A DNA stretch of 64,000 nt from Pseudomonas silesiensis (GTDB taxonomy: Bacteria; Pseudomonadota; Gammaproteobacteria; Pseudomonadales; Pseudomonadaceae). The first letter of the stretch is position 1; every line of letters begins with the position of its first letter. The notes beneath the pieces are model-generated. The model saw nothing but the letters and a program-made list of their open reading frames with translations, did not search any database and had not been told where the DNA came from. Positions 10,216-21,218 of this stretch are shown piece by piece. The DNA lies in the NCBI RefSeq assembly GCF_001661075.1, contig NZ_CP014870.1, positions 5,213,703-5,277,702 of the forward strand. The letters run 5' to 3'. The translations under genes were made by a program, and so were the position numbers.

Positions 10216-11274
10216 TCAGGCGTTACCGGCCAACTTCATCCGCGCAGCCTGGGTAAAGTCGAGCATCCGCTTCAACGGCCGAATCGCCTGGGGAATCAAC
10301 GCCGGATCGACAAAGATCTCGTTCGTCCCCTCCTTCAAGCTCTTCAGCGTGCGCTCAAGGGTGTTCATCGCCATCCACGGACAATGTGCGCAACTGCGGC
10401 ACGCTGCGCCGTTACCGGCCGTTGGCGCTTCGATAAAGACCTTGTCCGGGCACAGCTGCTGCATCTTGTAGAAGATGCCGCGGTCGGTGGCGACGATGAG
10501 GGTCTTGTTCGGCAGGCTTTGCGCCGCCGCGATCAGCTGACTGGTGGAACCGACGGCATCCGCCAGTTCGATCACCGCGGTCGGCGATTCCGGATGCACC
10601 AGGATCGCAGCATCCGGGTACAGCGCCTTCATGTCTTCCAGCTGCTTGGATTTGAACTCCTCGTGAACGATGCAGGCACCGTCCCACAGCAACATGTCCG
10701 CACCGGTCTGGCGCTGGATGTAGGTGCCCAGATGCTTGTCCGGGCCCCAGATGATGGTTTCGCCGTTATCCATCAGGCTTTCGACGATCTCCAGGGCGCA
10801 GCTGGACGTCACCACCCAGTCCGCCCGCGCCTTGACCGCCGCCGAGGTGTTGGCATACACCACCACAGTGCGTTCAGGGTGCTGATCGCAGAACGCCGAG
10901 AACTCGTCCACCGGGCATCCCAGGTCCAGGGAGCAGGTGGCTTCCAGGGTCGGCATCAGGATGCGTTTTTCAGGATTGAGGATCTTGGCCGTCTCGCCCA
11001 TGAACTTGACACCGGCGACCACCACGGTCTTGGCCGGATGAGCATTGCCGAAGCGGGCCATCTCCAGCGAGTCGGAGACACAGCCACCGGTTTCTTCGGC
11101 CAGGGCCTGAATCACCGGATCGCAATAGAAATGCGCAACCAGCACCGCGTCCTGAGCCTTGAGCTCGGCAGCAATGGCAGTGCGATAGTAGGCCTCTTCC
11201 TCGGCCGTCAGCGGCTTGGGCTGCTTGGCATCGAGGTGGGCTTGAACCAGAAGGCGTTCGGAAATCTGCGTCAT
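10216..11274 (-). CDS. nadA: Quinolinate synthase A
   Basis: A 352-residue NadA. It condenses iminoaspartate with dihydroxyacetone phosphate to quinolinate in de novo NAD synthesis and needs a [4Fe-4S] cluster. Recognisable elements are [17 protein letters not shown], the cysteine region CSLDLGCP and the C-terminal [15 protein letters not shown] with several cysteines. Length is normal. It reads toward a REPIN. A sequence resembling a -10 box (TATACT on the minus strand, 11312-11317) sits about 40 bases upstream, without a convincing -35. No L-aspartate oxidase gene is next to it. Confidence 0.97.
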   Translation of the reverse strand: MTQISERLLVQAHLDAKQPKPLTAEEEAYYRTAIAAELKAQDAVLVAHFYCDPVIQALAEETGGCVSDSLEMARFGNAHPAKTVVVAGVKFMGETAKILNPEKRILMPTLEATCSLDLGCPVDEFSAFCDQHPERTVVVYANTSAAVKARADWVVTSSCALEIVESLMDNGETIIWGPDKHLGTYIQRQTGADMLLWDGACIVHEEFKSKQLEDMKALYPDAAILVHPESPTAVIELADAVGSTSQLIAAAQSLPNKTLIVATDRGIFYKMQQLCPDKVFIEAPTAGNGAACRSCAHCPWMAMNTLERTLKSLKEGTNEIFVDPALIPQAIRPLKRMLDFTQAARMKLAGNA

Positions 11275-11545
11275 GTTCGCAAGACCTGCAGGCGCTTTCG
11301 CGCGAAAGTCGAGTATACACCCGGCTCCGGACCCTTCAGGGTACCGCCGGGAGAGTGAGTGTCATCAGGCATGGACAACGTAGAAGCTGCGCAAGGCTAC
11401 AGAATATCCCGTGGATGCAAAAGATGATTCTGACATGTGTTACACGGTGCAGCCCGGACCGAGCCGAACTCAAATCGCGGGCAAAAAAAAATCCGGAAAT
11501 CCTCACTTGCGTGGGCCTTCCAGACTTTTAAAACTGCTACAAAAA

Positions 11546-11621
11546 TGGTGGGTCGTGTGGGATTCGAACCTACGACCAATTGGTTAAAAGCCAACTGCTC
11601 TACCAACTGAGCTAACGACCC
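11546..11621 (-). tRNA. tRNA-Lys (anticodon TTT)
   Basis: The minus strand reads GGGTCGTTAGCTCAGTTGG..., folds as a 76-base cloverleaf with an acceptor stem closing on ACGACCC, carries CTTTTAA in the anticodon loop (TTT, lysine), has the GGTTCGAATCC T-arm and ends with encoded CCA. It stands between nadA and queC. Confidence 0.97.
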
Positions 11622-11684
11622 GCTGTGTGGTGGCGCGTATAATACTGATTTTTAAGGACTATTCAACACCTAATTTAAAATAAA

Positions 11685-12377
11685 TCAAAAATAAGGGGTT
11701 GGGTCGCTGATACCGGCCGCCGCGAAGCCTTCTGCACGCAGGCGGCAGCTGTCGCATTTGCCGCAGGCACGGCCATTATCGTCGGCCTGATAGCAGGAAA
11801 CCGTCAGGCCATAATCGACACCCAACTTCACGCCAGCCTTGACGATCTGTGCCTTGCTCAAGTTCTGCAGGGGTGCCTGGATACGGAAACCGTTCCCTTC
11901 TACACCGGCCTTGGTCGCCAGATTAGCCATGCGCTCGAAGGACTCGATGAACTCGGGACGGCAATCCGGATAGCCGGAGTAATCCACGGCGTTCACACCG
12001 ATAAAGATGTCACGCGCGCCGAGCACTTCAGCCCAACCCAGTGCAAGGGACAGAAACACCGTGTTGCGCGCCGGCACGTACGTTACCGGGATGCCCTCGC
12101 CCGCCACTTCCGGCACGTCGATGCTGCTGTCGGTCAGTGCAGAACCGCCGATACCGTTCAGGTTCAGGCCGATCACCTTGTGTTCGACCACACCCAGGTC
12201 GCGAGCCACACGCTCTGCGGCATAGAGCTCTGCATGGGACCGCTGGCCGTAGTCGAAGCTCATGGTGTAGCAGCTGTAGCCTTCAGCACGCGCCATCGCT
12301 ACGACAGTGGCCGAGTCCAGGCCGCCGGACAGCAGGATGACCGCACGTTTTTCCGTAGTGTTCAGTTGCTCAGTCAT
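11685..12377 (-). CDS. queC: 7-cyano-7-deazaguanine synthase
   Basis: A 230-residue QueC. It converts 7-carboxy-7-deazaguanine to preQ0 with ATP and ammonia in queuosine synthesis. The PP-loop ATPase motif [10 protein letters not shown] is near the N-terminus, and a zinc-binding cysteine cluster (CGKCDSC plus an upstream Cys) is near the C-terminus. I take the ATG at 12377, one base after the queE stop codon, rather than an upstream in-frame start that would run into queE. The tight junction implies coupled translation with queE. Confidence 0.96.
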   Translation of the reverse strand: MTEQLNTTEKRAVILLSGGLDSATVVAMARAEGYSCYTMSFDYGQRSHAELYAAERVARDLGVVEHKVIGLNLNGIGGSALTDSSIDVPEVAGEGIPVTYVPARNTVFLSLALGWAEVLGARDIFIGVNAVDYSGYPDCRPEFIESFERMANLATKAGVEGNGFRIQAPLQNLSKAQIVKAGVKLGVDYGLTVSCYQADDNGRACGKCDSCRLRAEGFAAAGISDPTPYF

Positions 12378-12378
12378 T

Positions 12379-13026
12379 TCAGCGCCCCGGCTCGTCATTC
12401 CAAAGATATTTATGCAGCTGCAATTGCAGGCGCACTGGCAGGTTGTCCGCCACCACCCAGTCCGCCAGGTCCCTGGCGTTCAGGTCATGATGGCTTGGTG
12501 AGAACAGCACTTCGCCGGCACGCTGATCCAGACCGTACTGAATCAGCTTGGACACGGCCCAGTCATAGTCTTCCCGCGAGCAGATGACAAACTTCACCTG
12601 ATCGTTGCGAGTAAGCAGTTCGATGTTCTCGTAGCGGTTGCGGTGTGCTTCTTTCGAACCCGGGGTTTTCAGATCGACGACGCGACTGACCCGCGGATCG
12701 ACCGCCGAGATATCCAGGGCGCCGCTGGTTTCCAGCGACACCTCGTAACCGGCGTCACACAACTGCTTGAGCAAAGGGATGGCATTGGGCTGTGCCAACG
12801 GCTCGCCACCGGTGACACACACGTAGCGCGGCCGAAAACCGGCCACTTGCTCGAGGATGTCATCGAGCGGGCGAACGGTGCCGCCCGTGAACGCGTAGGC
12901 GCTGTCGCAGTATTGGCAACGCAATGGGCAACCGGTCAGGCGCACAAAAACAGTGGGCAGCCCGGCAGTCCGCGTTTCACCCTGCAACGAGTAGAAAACT
13001 TCGGTGATTCTCAATGTGTCTTGCAT
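12379..13026 (-). CDS. queE: 7-carboxy-7-deazaguanine synthase, radical SAM
   Basis: A 215-residue radical SAM enzyme that contracts 6-carboxy-tetrahydropterin to 7-carboxy-7-deazaguanine in queuosine synthesis. The cluster motif [14 protein letters not shown] (C-x3-C-x2-C) is intact. I chose the ATG giving [17 protein letters not shown]; an ATG five codons upstream (13041) is possible, and neither has a strong ribosome binding site. It is followed by queC with one base between. The supply enzyme QueD is not in the window. A terminator separates it from cpoB upstream. Confidence 0.95.
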   Translation of the reverse strand: MQDTLRITEVFYSLQGETRTAGLPTVFVRLTGCPLRCQYCDSAYAFTGGTVRPLDDILEQVAGFRPRYVCVTGGEPLAQPNAIPLLKQLCDAGYEVSLETSGALDISAVDPRVSRVVDLKTPGSKEAHRNRYENIELLTRNDQVKFVICSREDYDWAVSKLIQYGLDQRAGEVLFSPSHHDLNARDLADWVVADNLPVRLQLQLHKYLWNDEPGR

Positions 13027-13144
13027 AGTCGCCACGGGCATGACAGCTAAACAGGCTGTCCGCCTCCGTCAGGCACTTCAAGGAACCCCGCCAACGCGCA
13101 GATCCCAAAAAGCGTGTTTCATAAAAAGGGCGTGAATTCTAACG

Positions 13145-13170
13145 AAAAAACCCGCGGCAAGCGCGGGTTT
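13145..13170 (-). terminator. Intrinsic terminator after cpoB
   Basis: On the minus strand AAACCCGCG-CTTGC-CGCGGGTTT is followed by a T-tract (A-run 13145-13150 on the plus strand). It lies 22 bases after the cpoB stop codon, ending the tol-pal transcript before queE. Confidence 0.85.
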
Positions 13171-13192
13171 CTTCGAAACAGGTCAAGCAGCC

Positions 13193-14029
13193 TTACATTT
13201 TCTGCAGATCGCGCTGGGCCAGCTGAGCAGCGGAAGTGCCCGGAAACTGCGACACAACCTGTTGCAAAATGCCTTTGACCTTGTCGGGATGACCAAGGCG
13301 ACGTTCCACATCAGCGAGCTTGTACAGCGAATCAGGCACTTTGTTGTGCTTTGGGTACAGCTGCGAAACCTTGGCAAATGCCTGGCCAGCGCCTTGCAGA
13401 TCGCCTTTGGCCAGGTTCACTTCGCCCAACCAGTACTGGGCGTTGCCCGCGTACTGGCTGTTCGGGTATTTGCGCAGGAATGCGGCAAAAGCCTGGCTGG
13501 CCTTGTCGAAATCCTTGGCCTTGATCAGGTCGAAGGCTGCATCGTAATACAGTTTTTCCTTCGCCGGATCCGCCGGTTCGCTGCCCGCCGCTGGCGCTTG
13601 AGCAGCCGCTCCCGCACCTGCGCCGGCTGCTGCACCGGGGGCGTTCAAATCGCCACCGGTGGAAGAATTATCAGGAGTCGCGGCTGGTGCAACGCCGGAT
13701 CCTATGCGCCGATCAAGATCCTGATATCGCTCCAGGCTTTCTTGCTTCATGCGCGCTACATCATTTTGCAGAACTTCGATGACGCCTTGTTGGCGCGAGA
13801 TCTGCTCCTGCATCGATTGCAGTTGGTTGAACAGCTCGCCCTGTGCCGAGACAGGGGCCGAAACCCCTCCCCCGGCATAGGCGCCGTTCGTACCGTAACC
13901 TGCAGGCGGATAACTGCTCCCGCTATTGTTATAGCCGGAGTTGTCCTCGACCACAGGAACCGCAGCCCACACCGCAAGCGGGGCGAGGCTGAGAGCCAAG
14001 ACAGTTACAGCACGACGGCACGTTCGCAT
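13193..14029 (-). CDS. cpoB: Cell division coordinator CpoB
   Basis: A 278-residue periplasmic protein (formerly YbgF). Residues 1-22 form a signal peptide ending AVWA. Next comes a coiled-coil segment (about 65-105, rich in Q, E and heptad-like L/V), a low-complexity Ala/Gly/Pro linker (about 115-150) and a C-terminal TPR domain beginning near LYYDAAFDLIKAKDFDKA. In E. coli CpoB links peptidoglycan synthesis by PBP1B with Tol-driven outer-membrane constriction. It is the last gene of the tol-pal operon, 6 bases after pal, and is followed by a terminator. Confidence 0.94.
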   Translation of the reverse strand: MRTCRRAVTVLALSLAPLAVWAAVPVVEDNSGYNNSGSSYPPAGYGTNGAYAGGGVSAPVSAQGELFNQLQSMQEQISRQQGVIEVLQNDVARMKQESLERYQDLDRRIGSGVAPAATPDNSSTGGDLNAPGAAAGAGAGAAAQAPAAGSEPADPAKEKLYYDAAFDLIKAKDFDKASQAFAAFLRKYPNSQYAGNAQYWLGEVNLAKGDLQGAGQAFAKVSQLYPKHNKVPDSLYKLADVERRLGHPDKVKGILQQVVSQFPGTSAAQLAQRDLQKM

Positions 14030-14035
14030 GGCGAA

Positions 14036-14539
14036 TTACTTACGCAGTTCGACGCGACGGTTTTGAGCCCAGGACTGCTCGTCGTTGCCGGTAGCAACTG
14101 GACGCTCTTCGCCGTAGGAAACCAGTTCCAGCTGAGCTGGGGAAACGCCTTGCAGTACCAGGTAACGCTGAACGGCTTTCGCACGACGCTCGCCCAGTGC
14201 CATGTTGTACTCACGAGTACCACGTTCGTCGGTGTTGCCTTCCAGAACAACGCGAGCGCCGTTTGCTTTCAGGTCCTTGGCGTGAACGTCCAGAGCGCGC
14301 ATGGCTTCTGGCTTCAGGTCCGAACTGTCGTATTCGAAGTAGAAAGTGGTGATGGCGCGCAGAGCAGCTTCTTCGCTCAGGGAACCATCAACGGCACCGG
14401 TGTTTGCGCCGTAACCAGCGTTTGGATCAACAGCCACTGCGCCTTCACCGGCATTGTCGCCGCCTTTGGACGAGCAACCAACGGCTACGGACAAAGCCAG
14501 TGCCAGAGCAGCAAACTTACCAAACTTCAGCATTTCCAT
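14036..14539 (-). CDS. pal: Peptidoglycan-associated lipoprotein Pal (OprL)
   Basis: A 167-residue outer-membrane lipoprotein. A lipoprotein signal ends at SVAVGC, so the mature protein starts at that Cys. The C-terminal OmpA-like domain includes [15 protein letters not shown] and [16 protein letters not shown], which bind peptidoglycan. It is nearly identical to my recollection of P. aeruginosa OprL. The ATG at 14539, after GGAGTTTCACG, is chosen over an upstream in-frame codon. It binds TolB and works with TolA in outer-membrane constriction at division. Confidence 0.97.
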   Translation of the reverse strand: MEMLKFGKFAALALALSVAVGCSSKGGDNAGEGAVAVDPNAGYGANTGAVDGSLSEEAALRAITTFYFEYDSSDLKPEAMRALDVHAKDLKANGARVVLEGNTDERGTREYNMALGERRAKAVQRYLVLQGVSPAQLELVSYGEERPVATGNDEQSWAQNRRVELRK

Positions 14540-14591
14540 CGTGAAACTCCTAATGAACCCCAATGTGTTAAGTACAACGTGTAGCGCCGCG

Positions 14592-15893
14592 TCAGTTCAG
14601 GTAAGGGGACCAGGACGGTTCTCTGACTTCGCCTTGTGCGGTAGGAAGCGGGAGCCTCACGCGTCCATTAATGGACACGAGCATCAAGACTCCCCGGCCC
14701 TGCTGGCGGGTGGCGTAGATTACCATGGTGCCGTTGGGCGCAACAGTAGGCGACTCGTCCAGAGTGCTATCAGTGAGTATCTTTACACTGCCGCGCTGCA
14801 AATCCTGGGCCGCCACCTTGAAATTGGTGAAGCCTTCCTGGCGATGGATCATGACCAGGGTCTTTTCGTCTGCCGACAGTTTAGGGTTGGCGTTGTAGTT
14901 ACCGATGAAGGTCACACGCTCCGCACCACCGCCACCGGCGCTGGTCTTGTAGATCTGCGGCTTGCCGCCACGGTCGGAGGTGAAGTAGATGGTCGAACCA
15001 TCCTTGCCCCAGAACGGCTCGGTGTTGATGCCCGGACCATTGGTGACACGGGTGATCTGGCGCGAACCCAGGTTCATCACGTAGATGTCCGGGTTACCGT
15101 CCTTGGACAGTACGAACGCCAGGCGATTGCCATCCGGCGACCAGGCTGGCGCACCGTTCAGGCCTTCGAAGTTGGTGATCTGCTCACGGCGACCGGTGTC
15201 GATGTTCTGCATGAAAATGCGCGGACGCTTCTGCTCGAACGAGACATAGGCGATGCGCTTGCCATCCGGTGCGAAACGCGGCGACAGGATCGGCTCGCGC
15301 GACTGCAGCAGGGTCACGGCGCGTGCACCGTCATAGTCCGAACGTTGCAGGGTGTAGCGCGTGTTCTTCTCGGAGAAGCGCTCGGCGGTCACGTACAGCA
15401 GACGCGTCGAGAACGCACCTTTGATACCGGTGAGTTTTTCGAACGACTGGTCGGCGATGTAGTGCGACATGTCGCGCAGTTGATCGACGCTGCCCGAGAC
15501 GCTGCCGGTCAACACTTGCTGTTCGGTGGCGACGTTGAACAGTGCGTATTGAACCTGCAGGCGACCGCCCGCCGGTGCAACGCTGCCGACCATGACGTAC
15601 TGGGCACCCAGCGCCTTGAAGTCACGGAAGATGATTTCGCTGGCCTGGCTCGGCTGGCTGATCATGTTCTGCTTTGGAATCGGCGAGTAATACCCCGAGT
15701 TGCGCAGGTCGTTACCGATGATTTCAGCCATGTCGTCCGGCAGCAAGCTGCCGCCCTGGTTGCCGAATGGAACGACGGCGATCGGAGTAGCCCGATCGCT
15801 GCCGCTGGTAACCAGAATGTTTTTTTCATCTGCTGTCGCCATACCTGCCAGGCAGCAGATAACGACAAGCATTCCTCGAAGAAGGTTTCTCAC
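14592..15893 (-). CDS. tolB: Tol-Pal system periplasmic protein TolB
   Basis: A 433-residue protein with a signal peptide cleaved after about residue 21 (AGMATA). It has an N-terminal alpha/beta domain and a C-terminal six-bladed beta-propeller, seen as repeated SPDG/APDG/SADE-type turns ([23 protein letters not shown] and others). TolB shuttles between Pal and TolA. The start overlaps the tolA stop by four bases, so translation is coupled. Length is normal. Confidence 0.97.
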   Translation of the reverse strand: MRNLLRGMLVVICCLAGMATADEKNILVTSGSDRATPIAVVPFGNQGGSLLPDDMAEIIGNDLRNSGYYSPIPKQNMISQPSQASEIIFRDFKALGAQYVMVGSVAPAGGRLQVQYALFNVATEQQVLTGSVSGSVDQLRDMSHYIADQSFEKLTGIKGAFSTRLLYVTAERFSEKNTRYTLQRSDYDGARAVTLLQSREPILSPRFAPDGKRIAYVSFEQKRPRIFMQNIDTGRREQITNFEGLNGAPAWSPDGNRLAFVLSKDGNPDIYVMNLGSRQITRVTNGPGINTEPFWGKDGSTIYFTSDRGGKPQIYKTSAGGGGAERVTFIGNYNANPKLSADEKTLVMIHRQEGFTNFKVAAQDLQRGSVKILTDSTLDESPTVAPNGTMVIYATRQQGRGVLMLVSINGRVRLPLPTAQGEVREPSWSPYLN

Positions 15894-16990
15894 AAGGCTA
15901 GATCCTCAGGTGTGAATGTCATCTTGAATGAACGATAGGGAGCGAAATCGCTCGGTTTCATTCCCTGCATTTCTGTCAAACGTCCAATATTCTTGACCGC
16001 TGCAACCGCCGAAGCGTCGAACGGACCATCGCCGCTGGACCTGGCCACGCTGACCGTCGCCAATGTGCCGTCCGGCAACATGCCGATTTGCAACACGACC
16101 GTCATGCCTTTGCGCGCCGAAGGTGGACGAGCCCAGCCTTCCGCTGCACGAGCACGAATCAGGTCATCGAAACTGCCGGCGACTTCGTCACCCTGCTCAT
16201 CCGCCAAGGCCTGCTGACGCTGCGGCGTGTCGGAAAGCAAATCTGCCAAGGCCTGGGCCTTTTTGTCTTCGGCGGACTTGCGCGCCGCTTCCTGCGACTT
16301 TTTCTTCGCCGCATCGGCAGCAGCAGCTTTCTTCTTCGCGTCTTCGGCGACTTTCTTCTTCGCCTCTTCAGCTTCGGATTTTTTCTTGGCGTCTTCCGCG
16401 GCTTTCTTCTTCGCGTCTTCGACGATCTTTTTCTTGGCTTCTTCAGCGGCCGCTTTCTTGGCCTCTTCTTCAGCCGCTTTCTTGGCTTCTTCTTCAGACT
16501 TCTTCTTGGCTATATCAGCCAATTGTTTCTCTTCGGCCTTTTTGGCTTCGGCGGTCTTCTTCGCTTCATCGGCTTTCTTGGCTTCATCGGCTTTCTTGGC
16601 CTCATCAGCCTTTTTTGCCTCTTCCGCTTTCTTCGTCTCGTCGGCCTTCTTGGATTCTTCGGCTTTTTGAGCGGTGTCTTCCTTCTTTTGTTCCGCGGCC
16701 TTGATCGCTTCCTGCTCGATCTTTTTCTGTTCCATCTGTTCGACTTCGGTCTGGCGCGCGGCGGATTTCTTCGCCTCACCCGCAATCTTCTGATTGGTCT
16801 GGGTGGTCGCCTGACTTTTCGATTTCAATTGGTACAGGGTCGCCTGGACAATAGGCTTGGCCGGCGGCAGTTCCGGTGTGAAGGCAAAACTGACGAACAG
16901 CATGCCAAAAACCAGCACGTGCAAGACCAGCGCCCAGACACTAGGCCAGAAATAGCTTTCCGAGGCGGACGGCTCTCGCATTTGCTGCAT
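15890..16990 (-). CDS. tolA: Cell envelope protein TolA
   Basis: A 366-residue inner-membrane protein. One transmembrane helix lies at about 16-38, followed by a long Lys/Ala/Glu helical domain II (about 60-250) built from AKKADE-like repeats, then a globular domain III (about 265-366) that contacts TolB/Pal and is used by group A colicins, pyocins and filamentous phage. The repeat section (16551-16625) has near-identical 15-18 base units and could vary in length between strains. It overlaps tolR by one base and tolB by four. It converts TolQR proton-motive energy into force on Pal. Confidence 0.95.
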   Translation of the reverse strand: MQQMREPSASESYFWPSVWALVLHVLVFGMLFVSFAFTPELPPAKPIVQATLYQLKSKSQATTQTNQKIAGEAKKSAARQTEVEQMEQKKIEQEAIKAAEQKKEDTAQKAEESKKADETKKAEEAKKADEAKKADEAKKADEAKKTAEAKKAEEKQLADIAKKKSEEEAKKAAEEEAKKAAAEEAKKKIVEDAKKKAAEDAKKKSEAEEAKKKVAEDAKKKAAAADAAKKKSQEAARKSAEDKKAQALADLLSDTPQRQQALADEQGDEVAGSFDDLIRARAAEGWARPPSARKGMTVVLQIGMLPDGTLATVSVARSSGDGPFDASAVAAVKNIGRLTEMQGMKPSDFAPYRSFKMTFTPEDLAL

Positions 16991-17451
16991 CAGGGTGCCT
17001 CGGTAATCAAGCCAACATTACCGACCCCGGCTTTCTGCAGCCCGCCCATGGCACCCATGACGGCACCGTAATCGACAGTCTTGTCGCCACGAATGAACAC
17101 CTGGGTACGCTTGCCGTTACTGTTGCCGGCGCTGATGATCTTGGTCACCGCGCTGGTCATCTGCGGCAAGGTCATGGCCTTGTCCTGCTGCTTTTCGGTG
17201 TCGACTTCGCTGCCAAGGTTCCAGTAATAGGTCTTGTCAGCCTTGATCGAAATGGTCAGGACCTGGGTGTTGTTGTCCTGCGGCAAGGCTTCGCTGGAAA
17301 CCTTGGGCAGATCAACTTTCACGCCCTGATTGAGCATCGGCGCGGTCACCATGAAGATGACCAGCAGTACCAACATCACGTCGATGTAGGGCACCACGTT
17401 CATCTCGGCGACCGGCTTGCGCTTTTTGCGAGCTCGAGCGATTAAAGCCAT
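16990..17451 (-). CDS. tolR: Tol-Pal proton channel subunit TolR
   Basis: A 153-residue ExbD/TolR-family protein with one N-terminal membrane helix, VPYIDVMLVLLVIFMV, holding the conserved protonatable Asp. The rest is a periplasmic domain thought to interact with peptidoglycan. With TolQ it forms the proton-driven motor that energises TolA. The start is 14 bases after tolQ and the stop overlaps the tolA start by one base. Confidence 0.97.
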   Translation of the reverse strand: MALIARARKKRKPVAEMNVVPYIDVMLVLLVIFMVTAPMLNQGVKVDLPKVSSEALPQDNNTQVLTISIKADKTYYWNLGSEVDTEKQQDKAMTLPQMTSAVTKIISAGNSNGKRTQVFIRGDKTVDYGAVMGAMGGLQKAGVGNVGLITEAP

Positions 17452-17465
17452 TGGAAATTACCTGC

Positions 17466-18161
17466 TTATTCTTCGCTGGTGTGCACTTTGCGGTGCAGGA
17501 TCGCCTGGAATTCATCGGCGAAGGTGTAGTAACGGCCCAGCAGGGTTTCGCTGCGGGCAGCAAAACGGTTGTAAGCGATAACGGCCGGGATCGCGGCGAA
17601 CAGACCGATCGCGGTGGCGATCAGTGCTTCGGCGATGCCTGGCGCGACAGTTGCCAGGGTCGCTTGCTGGGCAGTGGCCAGGCCACGGAAGGAGTTCATG
17701 ATGCCCCAGACCGTACCGAACAGACCGATGTACGGGCTGACGGAGCCGACGGTGGCGAGGAACGGCAGGCTCTGCTCGAGCTTTTCTTCTTCACGGGAAA
17801 TGGCGACGCGCATGGCACGGGCCACGCCTTCCATGACCGCTTCCGGATCGACGCCAGCCTGTTGGCGCAGACGGGAGAACTCCTTGAAACCGGCGCGGAA
17901 GATCTGCTCGACGCCCGAATCCGGGTCAGGGTTGCTGCCCGCCTGGCGGTAGAGTTTGGACAAGTCGATGCCCGACCAGAAACGCTCCTCGAAGCTCTCC
18001 AGGGCACGTCGACCGGCGCGCAGCAAGTTGCTGCGCTGAAAGATCATGATCCATGAAGTCACCGATGCGGCTACCAGGATCAGCATTACCAGTTGCACCA
18101 CGATACTGGCATTGCTGACCAGGCTCCACATGGAGGAATGGTCGACGACGTTAGCTTCCAC
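17466..18161 (-). CDS. tolQ: Tol-Pal motor subunit TolQ
   Basis: A 231-residue MotA/TolQ/ExbB-type protein with three predicted membrane helices (about 17-38, 135-157 and 170-192) and a cytoplasmic loop between the first two. Motifs include [18 protein letters not shown] and [19 protein letters not shown], lining the proton path. It overlaps the upstream ybgC by 11 bases, so the operon is ybgC-tolQ-tolR-tolA-tolB-pal-cpoB. The five N-terminal residues before DHSS are from the annotated ATG and could be trimmed. Confidence 0.96.
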   Translation of the reverse strand: MEANVVDHSSMWSLVSNASIVVQLVMLILVAASVTSWIMIFQRSNLLRAGRRALESFEERFWSGIDLSKLYRQAGSNPDPDSGVEQIFRAGFKEFSRLRQQAGVDPEAVMEGVARAMRVAISREEEKLEQSLPFLATVGSVSPYIGLFGTVWGIMNSFRGLATAQQATLATVAPGIAEALIATAIGLFAAIPAVIAYNRFAARSETLLGRYYTFADEFQAILHRKVHTSEE

Positions 18162-18618
18162 GCTTTATCTCCTGCTTTGAGTGTGTACCCGCGCCGCTCA
18201 CGACGGCAAAGGCCGTACGTAGAGCTTCGGGAATGGCCCGGGGTTTTAAACTGTCAGTGCGCACACAGGCCACCAGAAACTGCCCTTCGCAGAGCAGCAC
18301 ATTATCCGTAGCCCGCCTGACCTGCTGCTTGAAGCGCAAGCTGGCACGGTTCAATTCGATTACCTCGGCGCTTACCAGCAGTTCGTCGTCCAGTCGCGCC
18401 GGCGCGTGGTAACGCGCTTCGCTGGAATGCACGACAAACAACAGGTCCTCACCTGCCAGCGCCGACTGGGCAAAGCCCAGCTCCCGGAGCCGCTCGGTTC
18501 GAGCCCGTTCCATAAACTTGAGGTAATTGACGTAATACACGATGCCGCCCGCATCGGTGTCCTCGTAATAAACGCGACAACGAAATGCGAAAGGCCCAAG
18601 CCCGTTTTGCGCGCGCAT
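18151..18618 (-). CDS. ybgC: Tol-pal-associated acyl-CoA thioesterase YbgC
   Basis: A 155-residue hotdog-fold 4-hydroxybenzoyl-CoA thioesterase family protein. The active-site segment [25 protein letters not shown] contains the catalytic Asp in YEDTDAGG (positions near 21). In E. coli YbgC hydrolyses short acyl-CoAs and associates with phospholipid-synthesis proteins. It is the first gene of the tol-pal operon and overlaps tolQ. The 127-base gap to ruvB should hold the operon promoter; I could not assign one confidently. Confidence 0.93.
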   Translation of the reverse strand: MRAQNGLGPFAFRCRVYYEDTDAGGIVYYVNYLKFMERARTERLRELGFAQSALAGEDLLFVVHSSEARYHAPARLDDELLVSAEVIELNRASLRFKQQVRRATDNVLLCEGQFLVACVRTDSLKPRAIPEALRTAFAVVSGAGTHSKQEIKRGS

Positions 18619-18745
18619 ACTCTAGTGCTTACTCCTCAGGTTGCCAATCCGGCCAGGCAACTGTTTTTCATTGTTCTGCGGCTTTCTCGCGAAAGTACGG
18701 TCCTAGGACAGCACAATGCCCGAAAATTCAGCGCGCAAAAGTTAA

Positions 18746-19807
18746 TTAATCGTCCACGGCATCGAGGAATTCGTCTACCACGGGCATCTCGCCCAATCGT
18801 GACGGAATGTTTAAGCCGAAATGCAGGTATGCATGCCGCGTCACCACCCGCCCCCGCGGTGTGCGCATGATGTAGCCCTGCTGGATCAGGTAGGGCTCCA
18901 GCACGTCTTCGATGGTGTGGCGCTCTTCGCTGATCGCCGCGGCGAGGCTATCGACCCCGACCGGGCCACCGTCGAACTTCTCGATCATGGTCAACAGCAG
19001 ACGCCGGTCCTGGTGATCGAAGCCACGTTCGTCGACATCCAGCAGGTTCAACGCCAGGTCGGCGATCGGCTTGGTGATGTGGCCCTTGGCGCGAACCTCG
19101 GCAAAGTCCCGCACCCGGCGCAGCAGGCGATTGGCGATCCGCGGGGTGCCGCGGGCACGGCGGGCGATTTCAAAGGCGCCTTCCGGGTCCAGCGGCAAGC
19201 CGAGGATGGTCGCCGAGCGGCTGACAATCGTTGCCAGGTCGGCCGTGTTGTAGAACTCCAGGCGCTGGACGATACCGAAACGGTCACGCAACGGATTGGT
19301 CAGCATCCCGGCCCGCGTCGTCGCACCGACCAGGGTGAACGGCGGCAGATCGAGCTTGATCGAACGCGCGGCCGGCCCTTCGCCGATCATGATGTCGAGC
19401 TGGAAATCTTCCATTGCCGGGTACAGCACTTCTTCGACGATCGGCGAGAGCCGATGGATTTCGTCGATGAACAACACATCGTGAGGCTCAAGGTTGGTCA
19501 GTAGCGCGGCCAGGTCACCCGGGCGTTCAAGCACGGGCCCCGAAGTGCTTTTGATCGACACCCCCATTTCCTGGGCGATGATGTTGGCCAGGGTGGTTTT
19601 ACCCAGGCCCGGCGGGCCGAAAATCAGCGTGTGGTCCAGGGACTCCTTACGTCCACGGGCCGCCTGGATGAACAACTCCATCTGCTCGCGAACAGTCGGC
19701 TGGCCAATGTATTCGGCCAGGCTGACGGGGCGAATGGCCCGGTCCTGGACTTCCTCGCGGTCACGGGGAACACCCGTGGCGGCGATCAGACGATCGGCTT
19801 CAATCAC
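18746..19807 (-). CDS. ruvB: Holliday junction branch migration ATPase RuvB
   Basis: A 353-residue AAA+ motor with Walker A GPPGLGKT near residue 65, Walker B LFIDEIHR, sensor motif GATTRAGML and a C-terminal winged helix ([16 protein letters not shown]). It forms hexamers on RuvA-bound junctions. The start is GTG directly after the ruvA TAA, with AAGGGA upstream, so translation is probably coupled. The short tail past the winged helix is normal for Pseudomonas. Confidence 0.97.
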   Translation of the reverse strand: MIEADRLIAATGVPRDREEVQDRAIRPVSLAEYIGQPTVREQMELFIQAARGRKESLDHTLIFGPPGLGKTTLANIIAQEMGVSIKSTSGPVLERPGDLAALLTNLEPHDVLFIDEIHRLSPIVEEVLYPAMEDFQLDIMIGEGPAARSIKLDLPPFTLVGATTRAGMLTNPLRDRFGIVQRLEFYNTADLATIVSRSATILGLPLDPEGAFEIARRARGTPRIANRLLRRVRDFAEVRAKGHITKPIADLALNLLDVDERGFDHQDRRLLLTMIEKFDGGPVGVDSLAAAISEERHTIEDVLEPYLIQQGYIMRTPRGRVVTRHAYLHFGLNIPSRLGEMPVVDEFLDAVDD

Positions 19808-20422
19808 TTAAATCATTCCCTTCAGGGCACGACGAATCATGTCTTCACTGCTCAAACCTTTCTCCTTGATCGCAGAAATCGCCTTGCTGGCTTCCTGCGG
19901 CTTGTAGCCCAGGGAAATCAGCGCGCTGACCGCGTCATTTTCGGCGGTGGCGACCGGAGCCGCGTCTGGCCCGCCCGGCTGGTTTGGCACCAGGGCGAAC
20001 ATCGCCGGTACCGTTTCCCAGGCCTTGAAGCGGTCCTTGAGTTCCACCAGCAAGCGCTCGGCGGTCTTCTTGCCCACGCCAGGCACCTTGGTCAGGGCCG
20101 AGGTGTCCTGGGACTGCACGCAACGCACCAGCTCGTCGACTTCCAGACTCGACATCAAGGCCAGGGCCAGCTTCGGGCCTACACCATTGAGACGAATCAA
20201 CTCGCGAAAAAAGTCTCGCTCACGCTTGCCGAAGAAGCCATAGAGTAACTGCGCGTCTTCGCGTACGACTAAATGGGTGTGCAAGGTCAGCGGTTCACCG
20301 ACCGACGGCAAGCGATACAGCGTGGTCATGGGCACTTCCAGCTCATACCCCAGACCATTTACATCCAGAATCAGGTGCGGCGGCTGTTTCTCAGCCAGTG
20401 TGCCGCGCAAGCGTCCAATCAC
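19808..20422 (-). CDS. ruvA: Holliday junction DNA-binding protein RuvA
   Basis: A 204-residue RuvA. Domain I (1-62) is an OB fold beginning [12 protein letters not shown]. Domain II (about 65-140) has two helix-hairpin-helix motifs, including [14 protein letters not shown] and [18 protein letters not shown]. Domain III (about 155-204) contacts RuvB. It holds the Holliday junction in a square-planar form for branch migration. It lies between ruvC, 114 bases upstream, and ruvB, which follows with no gap. Confidence 0.97.
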   Translation of the reverse strand: MIGRLRGTLAEKQPPHLILDVNGLGYELEVPMTTLYRLPSVGEPLTLHTHLVVREDAQLLYGFFGKRERDFFRELIRLNGVGPKLALALMSSLEVDELVRCVQSQDTSALTKVPGVGKKTAERLLVELKDRFKAWETVPAMFALVPNQPGGPDAAPVATAENDAVSALISLGYKPQEASKAISAIKEKGLSSEDMIRRALKGMI

Positions 20423-20536
20423 GTTTCAGATCCTTGAGCGTTGGCCAGATCAGTGCTGGCGACTGACAGAACAAGGGGTTTGCGCCGACGACCCAGGCGC
20501 AAAACCCTCACTCCATAAAAATGATTGCTGATGCTA

Positions 20537-21061
20537 TCAGAGACGCAGGCGCCCGCCACGACTGCGTGCGGCGCCCAGGCCATGGGGTAACAGGCTGGAA
20601 CGGGTGTGAGCATGGCAAATGGCAATGGCCAGGGCGTCCGAGGCATCGATTTGCGGCTTGCTGGTCAACTTCAGCATGTGCATGACCATCATCTGCACCT
20701 GCTCTTTATTCGCAGCGCCGGTGCCGGTCACGGCCTGTTTGACCTGGGTGGCGGTGTATTCGGCGATCTCCAGGTTTTCTTCGGCGCCGGCAACGATAGC
20801 TGCGCCGCGGGCCTGGCCGAGCTTTAACGCCGAGTCGGCGTTGCGGGCCATGAACACCTTTTCGATGCCCATGGTCACCGGGCCGTAGGTCTGGATGACT
20901 TCGCGCACGCTGCGATAGACGATTTGCAGGCGCTCGTGCAACTCGCCAGAACCGGTGCGGATGCAACCCGACGCCACGTATACGCAGCCACGGCCGGTAT
21001 CGGATACCACGCCATACCCGGTAATGCGCGAACCGGGGTCGATACCAAGAATTAAAGTCAT
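20537..21061 (-). CDS. ruvC: Crossover junction endodeoxyribonuclease RuvC
   Basis: A 174-residue resolvase with an RNase H-like fold. Acidic catalytic residues are visible in [14 protein letters not shown] (Asp7), [14 protein letters not shown] and [14 protein letters not shown]. The ATG at 21061 gives the family N-terminus MTLILGID; the longer upstream frame is non-homologous. It cleaves Holliday junctions with RuvAB. A REPIN separates it from yebC. Confidence 0.97.
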   Translation of the reverse strand: MTLILGIDPGSRITGYGVVSDTGRGCVYVASGCIRTGSGELHERLQIVYRSVREVIQTYGPVTMGIEKVFMARNADSALKLGQARGAAIVAGAEENLEIAEYTATQVKQAVTGTGAANKEQVQMMVMHMLKLTSKPQIDASDALAIAICHAHTRSSLLPHGLGAARSRGGRLRL

Positions 21062-21109
21062 AACGCCTGCGGGTTCAGAAAAAACACGGTATTCAATACA
21101 CGAATAACA

Positions 21110-21203
21110 AATGTGGGAGCGGGCTTGCTCGCGAATACGGTTCCACATTCAGCAACAATGTTGCCTGAAAATCCGCATTCGCGAGCAAGCCCGCTCCCAC
21201 ATT
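21110..21203. repeat. REPIN
   Basis: AATGTGGGAGCGGGCTTGCTCGCGAATACGG and the inverted copy CGCATTCGCGAGCAAGCCCGCTCCCACATT flank a loop of about 35 bases in the ruvC-yebC gap. Confidence 0.92.
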
Positions 21204-21218
21204 GAATAATAGTTGCCC

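Noticed and set aside
13262..14584. A 440-codon plus-strand frame across cpoB and pal
   Set aside because: It runs over two well-supported minus-strand genes and has no known domain.
16551..16625. Tandem repeat as an independent repetitive element
   Set aside because: The repeats encode the AKKADE-type helix of TolA domain II and stay in frame, so they are protein-level repeats.
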